DNA of 64,000 nucleotides, taken from assembly GCF_021462225.1 (NCBI RefSeq), contig NC_061816.1:25591049-25655048 (forward strand), written 5' to 3'. The notes under the pieces were generated by a model. The model saw only the letters and a program-made list of their open reading frames with translations, was not told the DNA's origin and did no database searches. Position 1 is the stretch's first letter; every line of letters starts with the position of its first letter. The position numbers and the translations under genes are program-made. Below are positions 1-9,848 of this stretch, in pieces. Source of the stretch: Girardinichthys multiradiatus (Eukaryota; Chordata; Actinopteri; Cyprinodontiformes; Goodeidae).

Positions 1-1386
1 TGAGAGGGGCTGGACTCTCTTCTACTCTGGAGTGGCCCATGGGGAGAGGCGGCGGGCTGGTGTGGGTTTGCTTGTTGCCCGCCAGCTCAGCCGTCTCGTG
101 TTGGGGTTTTCCCCAGTGGATGAGAGGGTCGTATCCCTGTGCCTTCGGGTTGGGGAGAGGTCTCTGACTATCATTTCAGCCTACGGGCCGAGTGGTAGTG
201 CAGAGTACCCGGCCTTCTTGGCATCCCTGTCGGGGGTGCAGGATAGTGCCCCTCCCGGGGACTTCCATTATTTCTGCTGGGGGACTTCAACGCCCACGTG
301 GGGAACGACAGTGACACCTGGAGAGGCGTGATCAGGAGAATGGCCTCCCCGATCTGAATCTGAGTGGTGTTTTGTTATTGGACTTCTGTGCTAGTCACGG
401 ATTGTCCATAACAAACACCATGTTCAAACATAAGGGTGTCCATCAGTGCACTTGGCACCAGGACACCCTAGGCAGGAGGTCAATGATCGACTTTGTTGTC
501 GTATCATCAGACCTTCGGCCGCATGTTTTGGACACTCGGGTGAAGAGAGGGGCTGAGCTGTCCACTGATCACCACCTGGTGGTGAGTTGGATCCGCTGGA
601 GGAGGAGAAAGCCGGACAGACTTGGCAGGCCCAAGCGCATAGTGAGGGTCTGCTGGGAACGCCTGGCGGAGCCCTCGGCCAGGGATGTATTCAACTCCCA
701 CCTCTGGGAGAGCTTCGACCAGATCCCGGGGGATGTTGGAGACATAGAGTCCAAGTGGACCATGTTCTCCGCATCTATTGTCGATGCTGCTGCCCGTAGA
801 CCGTAAGGTCTGCGGTGCCTGTCGCGGCGGCAATCCCAGAACCCGGTGGTGGACACCAGCAGTAAGGGATGCTGTCAAGCTGAAGAAGGAGTCCTATCGG
901 CTGTGGTTGGCTTGTGGGACTCCTGAGGCGGCTGACGGGTACCGTGAGGCCAAGCGTGCTGCGGCCCGGGCCCGGGCCCGGGAGTTCCTGCCTCAAGTAG
1001 AGGAGTTTAAGTATCTCGGGGTCTTGTTCACGAGTGAGGGAAGAATGGAGCGGGAGATCGACAGACGGATCGGTGCGGCTGCCACAGTAATGGGGGCGCT
1101 GTGCCGGTCCGTAGTGGTGAAGAGAGAGCTGAGCCGAAAAGCAAAGCTCTCAATTTACCGGTCGGTCTACGTTCCTACCCTCACCTATGGCCATGAACTT
1201 TGGGTCATGACCGAAAGAACGAGCGGCTGAAATGAGCTTCCTCCGTAGGGTGGCCGGGCACTCCCTTAGAAATAGGGTGAGGAGCTCGGCCATCCGGGAG
1301 GGGCTCGGAGTAGAGCCGCTGCTCCTCCACATCGAGAGGAGCCAGTTGAGGTGGCTCGGGCATCTATACCGGATGCCTCCTGGAAA
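1..1386 (+). mobile_element. RTE/Rex3-type LINE copy, internally deleted
   Basis: Fragment of a fish non-LTR retrotransposon, cut by the window edge. Residues encoded at about 60-800 match the endonuclease part of the better copy at 48698-51458 (for example 'CASHGLSI', '[17 protein letters not shown]', '[12 protein letters not shown]'). At about 960-985 the reading jumps from the linker after the endonuclease ('AKRAAAR') straight to the C-terminal RT thumb region ('EFLPQVEEFKYLGVLFTSEG'), so about 1.17 kb holding the RT catalytic core is missing. Frameshifts break the endonuclease near 260-370. Homology stops at about 1386, inside the motif 'YRMPPG', where another LINE begins. Assignment to the RTE/Rex3 group rests on remembered family features (the terminal 'cggataaagcgga' block of the other copy); the clade name is less certain than the LINE call. 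Confidence 0.85.
32..960 (+). pseudogene. LINE apurinic-type endonuclease domain, frameshifted
   Basis: Degraded endonuclease domain of the RTE-type LINE. In an active element this domain nicks target DNA to prime reverse transcription. Two frames carry it, 32-331 and 372-806, with a third continuing from 778. The catalytic 'GDFNAHVG' block seen in the minus-strand copy is here in a shifted frame around 285-300, so the domain could not be made as one protein. The later segment matches '[17 protein letters not shown]' of the other copy exactly. No start codon of its own is visible, because the 5' end lies outside the window. Confidence 0.75.
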
Positions 1387-2098
1387 CTGAGGAATGCTGG
1401 ACTAGGGAGCTCAGTCTTGAGGAGCTTCTACTACTGTGCGATGAAGAGCGTCCTCTGCACCTGTATCACCATTTGGTGTGGCAGCTGCACTGCTGCTGAG
1501 AGGAAGGTTCTGCAGAGGGTGATACAGAGTAGTCTCCCCACACTTCTACACATTACAATGCAGGGGGAGGGCCCTCCACAACATAAAAAACTCCACCCAT
1601 CCCACACACAGACTGTTTCAGTCCCTCCCCTCAGGCGGGCGGTTAAGGAGCATTGAAAGCAAGACCACCAGGCTCAGAAACAGCTTCTTCCCTGAAGCTG
1701 TCAGACTGCTGAACTCGAGCCACACTCTGTAGACTCCCTCACTACACACTGACATCCACTAAACACTTCACCCATCAAAGGTGCAATATTTCACTCACTT
1801 ATAGGTGCGATATTAAGGACTACCTCATGCTTTACATGTGTATTTAGTACTTGTCAAAGTTAATTTCAACTTCAATATTTAATTGTGTATATTTATTTTC
1901 TTTTGCTCTCCGCTGTATATACTTCTAACGATTGCTATATTTTGTCTTTTTATTGTTAGACATAGCCTTGTATGTCGTACTTAGTTTTCTTTTTACTTAA
2001 ATATTAGGCTTCTTAAATGGGGCCTGAGTCTGAATTTCATACCTTAACATGTAAATGTGAGCTGGTATGACAATAAAAATCCTTTAAATCCTTGAATC
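1387..2098 (+). mobile_element. 3' end of a second non-LTR retrotransposon
   Basis: From about 1387 the frame 1351-1656 switches to a different LINE C-terminus ('CITIWCGSCTAAERKVLQRVIQ'), a motif typical of the segment after the RT domain in fish LINEs and similar in kind to the one at 12919-13386. It is followed by the conserved 'LPSGRR'-like stretch in shifted frames, an AT-rich 3' UTR and a terminal tail containing 'aataaaaatcc' and repeats of 'tccttgaa' at about 2075-2098. It is 5' truncated and directly abuts the RTE-type fragment, either by insertion into it or by a deletion that joined the two. Confidence 0.7.
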
Positions 2099-2189
2099 CT
2101 AGGAACAAATAAAATTGTTAAAGCCCCTAGAATTCATATTGACACCCCAATTTGTGAAAATCATGCATTTGTACCTGGCCTAATTGATG

Positions 2190-2838
2190 CAGGTTTCTCT
2201 AATTGAAAACAGAATGGTATCTATAAGCCGCATACAAGATTTCCACCTCAAGTTTTTTTTTTAGATATTTACAGATTAGAGATGTTGTCAGAAAGAATAT
2301 ACCATATTTTGAGAGGTTGACTAAACACAATATTAACAAAAACTGGTTAAAAAAATAACAAATTTAACCACGCAGGGCAGTTTCTTTTTTCTATCGAATC
2401 TTTCAAGATGGTACTTTACCAAATACTGAGGGGTATAAACAAGCATGGGAAGATGTGTTTAACACAGAATTAAGAGATTAAATATGGGGAGAATGTCTTT
2501 GTAATATATATAAATGTTCAGTTAATGCTAGGTGAAATCTTATACACTTTAAAATGCTCCACAAATTTTATTATTCGCAGGTAAAATTACATAAATTCTA
2601 TCCTTATGTTTCACCTTTATGCAACGGTTGGCAATTTGAACCATGCCTTCTGGTCATTCAGTAAAATTCAGTCATACTTGAAATCTATTTTCCAATGTTT
2701 TTCTGAGATCTTTGGCAATACTGTGTTACCCAACACTCTTGTAGCGATCTTGGGAGCTACTAGAGTCCTTTTTCCAGCTAATAAGTATGTGAAAAGAGCT
2801 CTTCTATTTGGGATGGTGATAGCTAAAAATTGATCTTA
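2190..2838 (+). mobile_element. L1-type LINE ORF2 C-terminus, left part
   Basis: Degraded C-terminal region of an L1-clade ORF2. Around 2430-2600 the readable pieces include 'GYKQAWEDVFNTEL' and 'LIHFKMLHKFYYS'. Around 2640-2830 'HAFWSFSKIQSYLKSIF' matches the conserved 'H-x-FW-x-C-x-K' type block of fish L1 proteins, here with the Cys-His positions altered. Stops and frame changes are frequent, so it is dead. The coding segment is cut at the TA at 2841-2842 and resumes at 6045, because two Tc1 elements lie between. Confidence 0.65.
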
Positions 2839-2842
2839 CGTA

Positions 2843-4431
2843 CAGTACAGACCAAATGTTTGGACACACCTTCTCATTCAAAGAGTTGTCTATATTTTCA
2901 TGTCTATGAATATTGTAGCTTCACACTGAAGGCATCAAAACTATGAATTAACATATGTGGAATTATATACTGAAAAAAAAGTGTGAAACAACTGAAAATA
3001 TGTCTTATATTCTAGGTTCTTCAAAAGTAGCCACACTCTTGGCATTCTATTGATGAGCTTCAAGAGGTAGTCACCTGAAATGGTTTTCACTTCACAGGTG
3101 TGCCCTGTCAGGTTTAATAAGTGGGATTTCAAGCCTTATAAATGGGGTTGGGACCATCAGTTGTGTTGTGCAGGAGGTGGATACAGTACACAGCTGACAG
3201 TCCTACTGAATAGACTGTTAGAATTTGTATTATGGCAAGAAAAAAGCAGCTAAGTAAAGAAAAACGAGTGGCCATCATTACTTTGAGAAATGAAGGTCAG
3301 TCAGTCCAAACAATTGGGAAAACTTTGAAAGTGTCCCCAAGTGCAGTCGCAAAAACCATCAAGCGCTACAAAGAAACTGGCTCACATGAGGACATCCCCA
3401 GGAAAGGAAGACCAAATGTCACCTCTGCTGCAGATGATAGGTTCATCTGAGTCATCAGCCTCAGAAATCGCAGGTTAACAGCAGCTCAGATTAGAGAACA
3501 GGTCAATGCCACACAGAGTTCTAGCAGCAGACACATCTCTAGAACAATTGTTAAGAGGAGACTGTGTGAATCAGGCCTTCATGGTAAAATAGCTGCTAGG
3601 AACCCACTGCTGAGGACATGCAACAATCAGAAGAGACTTGTTTGGGCTAAAGAACACAAGAAATGGACATTAGACCATTGGAACTCTGTGCTGTGGTCTG
3701 GTGAGTCCAAGTTTGAGATCTTTGGTTTCTGCGGCGCAGAAGAGGTGAACGGATGGACTCTACATGCCTGGTTCCCACCATGAAGCATGGAGGAGGAGGT
3801 GCAATGGTGTGGGGGTGCTTTGTTGGTGACACTGTTGGGGTTTTATTCAAAATTGAAGGCATACTGAACCATCATGGCTACCACAGCATCTTGCAGCGGC
3901 ATGCTATTCCATCCGGTTTGCGTTTAGTTGGACCATCATTTATTTTTCAATAGGACAATGACCCCAACCACTCCTCCAGCCCGTGTACGGGCTATTTGAC
4001 CAAGAAGGAGACTGATGGGGTGCTACGCCAGATGACCTGGCCTCCACAGTCACCGGACCTGAACCCAATTGAGATGGTTTGGGGTGAGCTGGACCGCAGA
4101 GTGAAGGCAAAAGGGCCAACAAGTGCTAAGCATCTCTGGGAACTCCTTCAAGACTGTTGGAAAACCATTTCAGGTGACTACCTCTTGAAGCTCTTCAACA
4201 GAATGCCAAGAGTGTGCGTACCAGTAATCAAAGCAAAAGGTGGCTACTTTGAAGAACCTAGAATATAAGACATATTTTCAGTTGTTTCACACTTTTTTGT
4301 TCAGTATATAATTCCACATGTGTTAATTCATAGTTTTGATACCTTCAGTGTGAAGCTACAATATTCATAGTCATGAAAATAAAGAAAACTCTTTGAATGA
4401 GAGGGTGTTTCCTAACATTTGGTCTGTACTT
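2843..4431 (+). mobile_element. Tc1/mariner element A (DD38E family), decayed
   Basis: Complete but mutated Tc1-like transposon. Ends are 'cagtacagaccaaatg' at 2843 and its inverted partner 'catttggtctgtact' ending at 4431, flanked by TA at 2841-2842 and 4432-4433. The inverted repeats are long, about 2843-3090 and 4160-4431, and run into the last codons of the transposase. Copy B (51704-53038) is a relative with a longer ORF. The D-to-E spacing in copy B is 38 residues, the spacing reported for the Intruder (DD38E) group; family membership is inferred from spacing only. Element A sits inside the L1 fragment and is itself flanked on the right by element C1. Confidence 0.9.
3232..4268 (+). pseudogene. 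DD38E Tc1 transposase, broken
   Basis: Transposase pseudogene of element A. The start at 3232 ('MARKKQLSKEKRVAIITLRN') opens the paired helix-turn-helix DNA-binding domain. Comparison with copy B shows a CGA-to-TGA change ending the first frame at 3448-3450, a 16-bp deletion near 3726 that shifts frame, and CAG-to-TAG at 3951-3953. The C-terminal frame 3996-4268 still reads '[18 protein letters not shown]', with the catalytic glutamate, and ends 'VIKAKGGYFEEPRI'. With three independent breaks no active enzyme is possible. Confidence 0.9.
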
Positions 4432-4433
4432 TA

Positions 4434-6042
4434 CAGGTCCTTCTCAAAATATTAGCATATTGTGATAAAGTTCATTATTTTCTATAATGTAATGATGAAA
4501 ATTTAACATTCATATATTTTAGATTCATTGCACACTAACTGAAATATTTCAGGTCTTTTATTGTCTTAATACGGATGATTTTGGCATACAGCTCATGAAA
4601 ACCCAAAATTCCTCTCACGAAATTAGCATATATCATCCGACCAATAAAAGAAAAGTGTTTTTAATACAAAAAACGTCAACTTTCAAATAATCATGTACAG
4701 TTATGCACTCAATACTTGGTCGGGAATCCTTTGGCAGAAATGACTGCTTCAATGCGGCGTGGCATGGAGGCAATCAGCCTGTGGCACTGCTGAGGTCTTA
4801 TGGAGGCCCAGGATGCTTCGATAGCGGCCTTTAGCTCATCCAGAGTGTTGGGTCTTGAGTCTCTCAACGTTCTCTTCACAATATCCCACAGATTCTCTAT
4901 GGGGTTCAGGTCAGGATAGTTGGCAGGCCAATTGAGCACAGTGATACCATGGTCAGTAAACCATTTACCAGTGGTTTTGGCACTGTGAGCAGGTGCCAGG
5001 TCGTGCTGAAAAATGAAATCTTCATCTCCATAAAGCTTTTCAGCAGATGGAAGCATGAAGTGCTCCAAAATCTCCTGATAGCTAGCTGCATTGACCCTGC
5101 CCTTGATAAAACACAGTGGACCAACACCAGCAGCTGACACAGCACCCCAGACCATCACTGACTGTGGGTACTTGACACTGGACTTCTGGCATTTTGGCAT
5201 TTCCTTCTCCCCAGTCTTCCTCCAGACTCTGGCACCTTGATTTCCGAATGACATGCAGAATTTGCTTTCATCCGAAAAAAGTACTTTGGACCACTTAGCA
5301 ACAGTCCAGTGCTGCTTCTCTGTAGCCCAGGTCAGGCGCTTCTGCCGCTGTTTCTGGTTCAAAAGTGGCTTGACCTGGGGAATGTGGCACCTGTAGCCCA
5401 TTTCCTGCACACGCCTGTGCACGGTGGCTCTGGATGTTTCTACTCCAGACTCAGTCCACTGCTTCCGCAGGTCCCCCAAGGTCTGGAATCGGCCCTTCTC
5501 CACAATCTTCCTCAGGGTCCGGTCACCTCTTCTTGTTGTGCAGCGTTTTCTGCCACACTTTTTCCTTCCCACAGACTTCCCACTGAGGTGCCTTGATACA
5601 GCACTCTGGGAACAGCCTATTCGTTCAGAAATGTCTTTCTGTGTCTTACCCTCTTGCTTGAGGGTGTCAATAGTGGCCTTCTGGACAGCAGTCAGGTCGG
5701 CAGTCTTACCCATGATTGGGGTTTTGAGTGATGAACCAGGCTGGGAGTTTTAAAGGCCTCAGGAATCTTTTGCAGGTGTTTAGAGTTAACTCGTTGATTC
5801 AGATGATTAGGTTCATAGCTCGTTTAGAGACCCTTTTAATGATATGCTAATTTTGTGAGATAGGAATTTTGGGTTTTCATGAGCTGTATGCCAAAATCAT
5901 CCGTATTAAGACAAATAAAAGACCTGAAATATTTCAGTTAGTGTGCAATGAATCTAAAATATATGAATGTTAAATTTTCATCATTACTTTATGGAAAATA
6001 ATGAACTTTATCACAATTTGCTAATATTTTGAGAAGGACCTG
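4434..6042 (-). mobile_element. Tc1/mariner element C1 (DD34E), complete
   Basis: Complete 1609-bp Tc1-like transposon on the minus strand. Both ends read 'caggtccttctcaaaa' in inverted orientation, with TA at 4432-4433 and 6043-6044. Long terminal repeats of roughly 200 bp share inner blocks such as 'gcatacagctcatgaaaacc'. The left TA is also the right flanking TA of element A, so C1 inserted at A's own target-site duplication and is the younger of the two. Near-identical copies lie at 42802-44411 and 60141-61755. Confidence 0.95.
4709..5713 (-). CDS. Tc1-family transposase, DD34E, intact ORF (C1)
   Basis: Uninterrupted 334-codon transposase, the usual length for Tc1 enzymes, which cut and paste their own element at TA sites in nuclear DNA. 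An N-terminal paired helix-turn-helix (about residues 1-110; 'ISERIGCSQSAVSRHLSGKS') contains a basic 'GRKKCGRKRCTTRRG' stretch with nuclear-localisation character. The catalytic triad is visible: D in 'FSDESKF', D in 'FQHDLAPAH', and E in 'LNPIENLW', with 34 residues between the last two. It differs from copies C2 and C3 at the segment 'WPANYPDLNPIE', where they read 'NSPDLNP'; this Tyr-for-Ser change next to the active site may reduce activity. The start is the first ATG after the inverted repeat, as in C2. Confidence 0.95.
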   Translation of the reverse strand: MGKTADLTAVQKATIDTLKQEGKTQKDISERIGCSQSAVSRHLSGKSVGRKKCGRKRCTTRRGDRTLRKIVEKGRFQTLGDLRKQWTESGVETSRATVHRRVQEMGYRCHIPQVKPLLNQKQRQKRLTWATEKQHWTVAKWSKVLFSDESKFCMSFGNQGARVWRKTGEKEMPKCQKSSVKYPQSVMVWGAVSAAGVGPLCFIKGRVNAASYQEILEHFMLPSAEKLYGDEDFIFQHDLAPAHSAKTTGKWFTDHGITVLNWPANYPDLNPIENLWDIVKRTLRDSRPNTLDELKAAIEASWASIRPQQCHRLIASMPRRIEAVISAKGFPTKY

Positions 6043-6044
6043 TA

Positions 6045-6470
6045 TGTGGAAACTAGACTCTGTGACTACATATGCTTTATGGATTGGAGAAATGTCTAAC
6101 ATGCTGCATTTAGAGAAATTGAGATTATATAATGAGAACAGAAAAGCAGAGTTTGATAGGACATGGGACCCTCTGCTGACATACCTTAAAGGTGAAGACT
6201 CAAAGCCATTAGCAGCTATGTGAACTTCACTGTGTATTACGTTAAACAAGTTTGTACTTGACCTTTTTATTTCTTTCCCTATCTGTTAATCCACCCTTAA
6301 TTTAACATTAGGACTTTCTGAACTATTTTATTTGTTATGACCATGGATTAATATAGCAAGTGCAGATGAAGAAGAAACCTGATGGAACCTGTATAATATG
6401 AGCTACAACAACGATTAATTTCCCTTCGTGATTAATAAAGCATTTTTGAATTGATTGAATTGAATGTGCT
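6045..6470 (+). mobile_element. L1-type LINE ORF2 C-terminus, right part and 3' tail
   Basis: Continuation of the L1 fragment ending at 2838. Frame 6029-6223 reads 'WIGEMSNMLHLEKLRLYNEN' and 'FDRTWDPLLTYL', the usual C-terminus of fish L1 ORF2. The codons before 2841 and after 6044 fit together across the single TA, which shows that elements A and C1 split one reading frame. An AT-rich 3' UTR with 'aataaagcatttttg' and a 'gaattgattgaattgaat' tail ends near 6470; that tail resembles L2-type tails and may belong to a separate short insertion. Confidence 0.6.
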
Positions 6471-7724
6471 ATGGTGAGTTGAAGTGTTTTTATGTTTGTC
6501 TATTTCTGTTTTTCTTTCTGTTTTGTTTTTGTGCTCTTGAAAATTTTTTATAAACATTTCAACCTGAAAAGACTCACAAATGAGAAAAACACAGGAGATA
6601 GCAATTAGGGGCCTGAGGAGATAAGGGAGTCGGAAGTAGCTTGAAGCCTGATGGTGGAGATGGGGTGGAGGAGGGTCGAAGCTCGGCTGAAGAGCACGAG
6701 ATTCTGTGTATGAAGATCTTTTAAAACGAAGCCTTGAAGGATGATTGGCTGAAAAGGAATGCGGACCAGATTCTGATGTTGGAGCAGAGAACCTAGTGGA
6801 GTAGTTCGACGAAAGTAGAGGTGAGTCTTCCAAGTTGAATTTTCATTTCAACTCCATAATAAAAAAGCAAAGAAAGTGGGAACTCAATACCAATGCACAT
6901 CGCTTTGGTCAGAAAAATTTAAAACCATGTATCACTTTTCTTCCACTGAATAACTTTTTTTGGTCTATCACATTAAATCCCAATTTAGTTTGCCTTGAGT
7001 GCAAACTTGCAGTTTTTTTTTTATTTGTAGCTAAGTTTGAGAAATGCATAATATTTATGTAAAGTCCTCATCTTAGCTGAGAAAAACAGAGCTGCGTTTA
7101 GACTTTTTCATGATTGTTCTATTTACTGAATTGTCTGTGTGACTAATCATTTTATAGTAGTTGGAGAAACTAAAGAAAAGCTACATTTATTTATTGGGGG
7201 CTTCAATTTTCATCTTAGAGAATGTTGCAATATGCAGATACCATATTTGCCAATCGAAGATCCAAGTAGAACCAGAGATTTTTTTACAGAACACCTTAGG
7301 GTCAGATTGATGCTGTAGATTTGAAACTATTATAGTATGACATCAATTTATATCAAAAGTCAAAAAGTCATCTCACTTTCAAAGAACAGTAGCTCCAGTT
7401 CAATTACAAGCAGTCGAGTTCAGTTAGAACCCATGAAGTTCAGGCCAGTTAAGTCATTTAGTCAGATTTAAATACAATTACATACAGTTAAATTATATCC
7501 CATGGTATTACACTACAGTTATTCTGGGTCAGTTAAATTCATTCTACTAAACATTCATGATTGTAATAAATGCAACTTTGGCTTTATTTGCAGATCTTTC
7601 CCAACCTACAGAAAACATTTAAAGCATTTTAAATCCTTATAAAACATCAAGATTGTCTACTGCAAAAAAAGACCTAAAAGAGCATTGTTGGATGAAGAGA
7701 GTCTCGAAATTCTAAAATAAGTTA
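6471..7724. other. No recognised feature
   Basis: AT-rich sequence with only short chance ORFs. A phrase near 7195 could encode 'GGFNFHL', faintly like a LINE endonuclease 'GDFN-x-H' block, but it has no supporting context. No tandem repeat or terminal inverted repeat was seen. Confidence 0.4.
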
Positions 7725-8991
7725 CAGGGGTTGGTCAATGCAACTGAAACACCTGTCATTTTAGTGTGGGAGGTTTCATGGCTAAATTGGACCAGCCTGG
7801 TAGCCAGTCTTCATTGATTGCACATTGCACCAGTAAGAGCAGAGTGTGAAGGTTCAATTAGCAGGGTAAGAGCACAGTTGTGCTCAAAATATTGAAACAC
7901 ACACAACATTATGGGTGACATACCAGAGTTCAAAAGAGGACAAATTGTTGGTGCACGTCTTGCTGGCGCATATGTGACCAAGACAGCAAGTCTTTGTGAT
8001 GTATCAAGAGCCACGGTATCCAGGGTAATGTCAGCATACCACCAAGAAGGACGAACCACATCCAACAGGATTAACTGTGGACACAAGAGGAAGCTGTCTG
8101 AAAGGGATGTTTGGATTTTTTGGATTGTATTCAAAAAACATAAAACCACGGCTGCCCAAATCACGGCCGAATTAAATGTGCACCTCAACTCTCCTGTTTC
8201 CACCAGAACTGTCTGTCAGGAGCTCCACAGGGTCAATATACACGGCCGGGCTGCTATAGCCAAATCTTTGGTCACTCATGCCAATGCCAAATGTCGGTTT
8301 CAATGGTGCAAGGAGCGCAAATCTTGGGCTGTGGACAATGTGAACCATGTATTGTTCTCTGATGAGTCCACCTTTACTGTTTTCCCCACATCTTGGAGAG
8401 TTACGGTGTGGAGAAGCCCCAAAGAAGCGTACCACCCAGACTGTTGCATGCCCAGAGTGAAGCATGGGGGTGGATCAGTGATGGTTTGGGCTGCCATATC
8501 ATGGCATTCCCTTGGCCCAATACTTGTGCTAGATGGTTGCGTCACTGCCAAGGACTACCGAACCATTCTTGAGGACCACGTGCATCCAGTGGTTCAAACA
8601 TTGTATCCTGAAGGCAGTGCCATGTATCAGGATGACAATGCACCAATACATACAGCAAGACTGGTGAAAGATTGGTTTGATGAACATGAAAGTGAAGTGG
8701 AACATCTCCCATGGCCTGCACAGTCACCAGATCTAAATATTATTGAGCCACTTTGGGGTGTTTTGGAGGAGCGAGTCAGGAAACGTTTTCCTCCACCAGT
8801 ATCACGTAGTGACCTGGCCACTATCATGCAAGAAGAATGGCTTAAAATCCCTCTGACCACTGTGCAGGACTTGTATATGTCATTCCCAAGACAAATTGAC
8901 GCTGTATTGGCCGCAAAAGGAGGCCCTACACCATACTAATAAATTATTGTGGTCTAAAACCAGGTGTTTCAGTTTCATTGTCCAACCCCTG
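7725..8991 (+). mobile_element. Tc1/mariner element F (DD36E), complete
   Basis: Compact 1267-bp transposon flanked by TA at 7723-7724 and 8992-8993. Terminal inverted repeats of about 31 bp begin 'caggggttgg' and end 'ccaacccctg', with two mismatches visible between the arms. Size, short repeats and catalytic spacing fit the Incomer (DD36E) family described from animals; that assignment comes from spacing and layout, not from a search. It is the only member of its family in the window and has no breaks in its gene. Confidence 0.93.
7911..8939 (+). CDS. DD36E Tc1/mariner transposase, intact ORF
   Basis: Uninterrupted 342-codon transposase starting at ATG 7911 ('MGDIPEFKRGQIVGARLAGA') and stopping just inside the right repeat. 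Residues 1-110 form the paired helix-turn-helix DNA-binding region ('ASLCDVSRATVSRVMSAY'). The catalytic core shows D in 'LFSDESTFTVF', the glycine block '[15 protein letters not shown]', D in 'YQDDNAPIHTA', and E in 'LNIIEPLW'. Thirty-six residues separate the last D and the E, against 34 in the C elements here. The family motif 'SPDLNPIE' is 'SPDLNIIE'. All key residues are present, so the product could be active or only recently silenced. Confidence 0.95.
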   Translation: MGDIPEFKRGQIVGARLAGAYVTKTASLCDVSRATVSRVMSAYHQEGRTTSNRINCGHKRKLSERDVWIFWIVFKKHKTTAAQITAELNVHLNSPVSTRTVCQELHRVNIHGRAAIAKSLVTHANAKCRFQWCKERKSWAVDNVNHVLFSDESTFTVFPTSWRVTVWRSPKEAYHPDCCMPRVKHGGGSVMVWAAISWHSLGPILVLDGCVTAKDYRTILEDHVHPVVQTLYPEGSAMYQDDNAPIHTARLVKDWFDEHESEVEHLPWPAQSPDLNIIEPLWGVLEERVRKRFPPPVSRSDLATIMQEEWLKIPLTTVQDLYMSFPRQIDAVLAAKGGPTPY

Positions 8992-8993
8992 TA

Positions 8994-9230
8994 TATATGA
9001 CCTTAAAAAACTGGGCTTCACACTTGAGCAGCAGCACCTCAGGTCAAAACAAAACAGACAGACCTGCATCCTTTGAAACTGCTCATAAATGTTTCAAGAC
9101 CAAATAAAATGTACCGATTTGAACTCTGGTGGTATTCTTTCTTTGTGTGAGTGTTTTTTATTTCAAGAAGGTGGTTATATCAGCTGAAACGAGCTGGAAC
9201 TATACATATATTTTATTTATTTTTTTTCTT
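8994..9230. other. No recognised feature
   Basis: Short AT-rich stretch between the DD36E transposon and a tandem repeat. Nothing recognisable was seen on either strand. Confidence 0.4.
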
Positions 9231-9590
9231 CAATAGCTTCCAGGTCATGTGACCCACTGACACAAAATCTCTCTGAAATTGTTCTACTAGACTGGATAGA
9301 TGAGGCACACTAATTTTTATTCCATTTTAAGCATTTTTCTAATTTTTCAAGAATTAGTTTGGTCAAAAATTATTACTTTTCTTCAATAGTGTCCAGGTCA
9401 TGTGACCCACTCACACAAAATCTGTCTGAAATTGTTCTACTACACTGGATAGATGAGGCACACTTATTTGTATCTGATTTTAATGCATTTTCTAGTTTTT
9501 ATAAATTTCTTTCATCACAAATCATGATTTTTTCAATAGCTTTTAGGTCACATGACCCAATGATACAAAACTAATGTGAAATCATTCAAC
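9231..9590. repeat. Tandem repeat, about 150-bp unit, three copies
   Basis: Three diverged direct copies start at 9231, 9384 and 9534, each opening with 'caatag' and then 'aggtca-(tg/ca)-tgaccca'. They continue through 'aaattgttctac' and 'ggatagatgaggcacac' in the first two. The third is more diverged and shorter. No coding capacity is evident. Confidence 0.85.
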
Positions 9591-9599
9591 TATGCAGTT

Positions 9600-9695
9600 T
9601 TGTTTTTATTATTTATATAGTACCAATTCACAACACATGTTTCAAGGCACTTCACAAAGGGTTTGGAATGGTGCGGGGTTGTTGGGGAGGGTAGG
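9600..9695 (-). mobile_element. L2-type LINE 3' tail, minus orientation
   Basis: The block 'tatatagtaccaattcaca' followed by 'caaggcacttcacaaa' is the reverse complement of the 3' end seen at 10940-11094, 32336-32402 and 62925-62995. It is a 5'-truncated insertion of the same LINE family. A very similar fragment lies at 19648-19735. Confidence 0.75.
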
Positions 9696-9754
9696 TTAAA
9701 CTACTGTGTGTTAGAGTTTGGCCATTTTAGAATTGGCTATGTGTAGGGGTAATA

Positions 9755-9803
9755 ACAAAACAAAAAAATAAAATATATATATATATATATTTTTTTTTTT
9801 TTT
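9755..9803. repeat. Low-complexity (A)n, (TA)n and (T)n tract
   Basis: Runs of aaaaca, then (ta)n and a T run lie directly left of the fold-back element. They may be older target sequence. Confidence 0.8.
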
Positions 9804-9848
9804 ATGGCATGCCATTCAGGAAATTATTTATATATATATATTCAAAAA

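Noticed and set aside
5309..5753. Open frames antisense to the C1 transposase (and the matching ones at C2 and C3)
   Set aside because: They are mirror frames of a conserved transposase gene and repeat at every copy; no independent motif.
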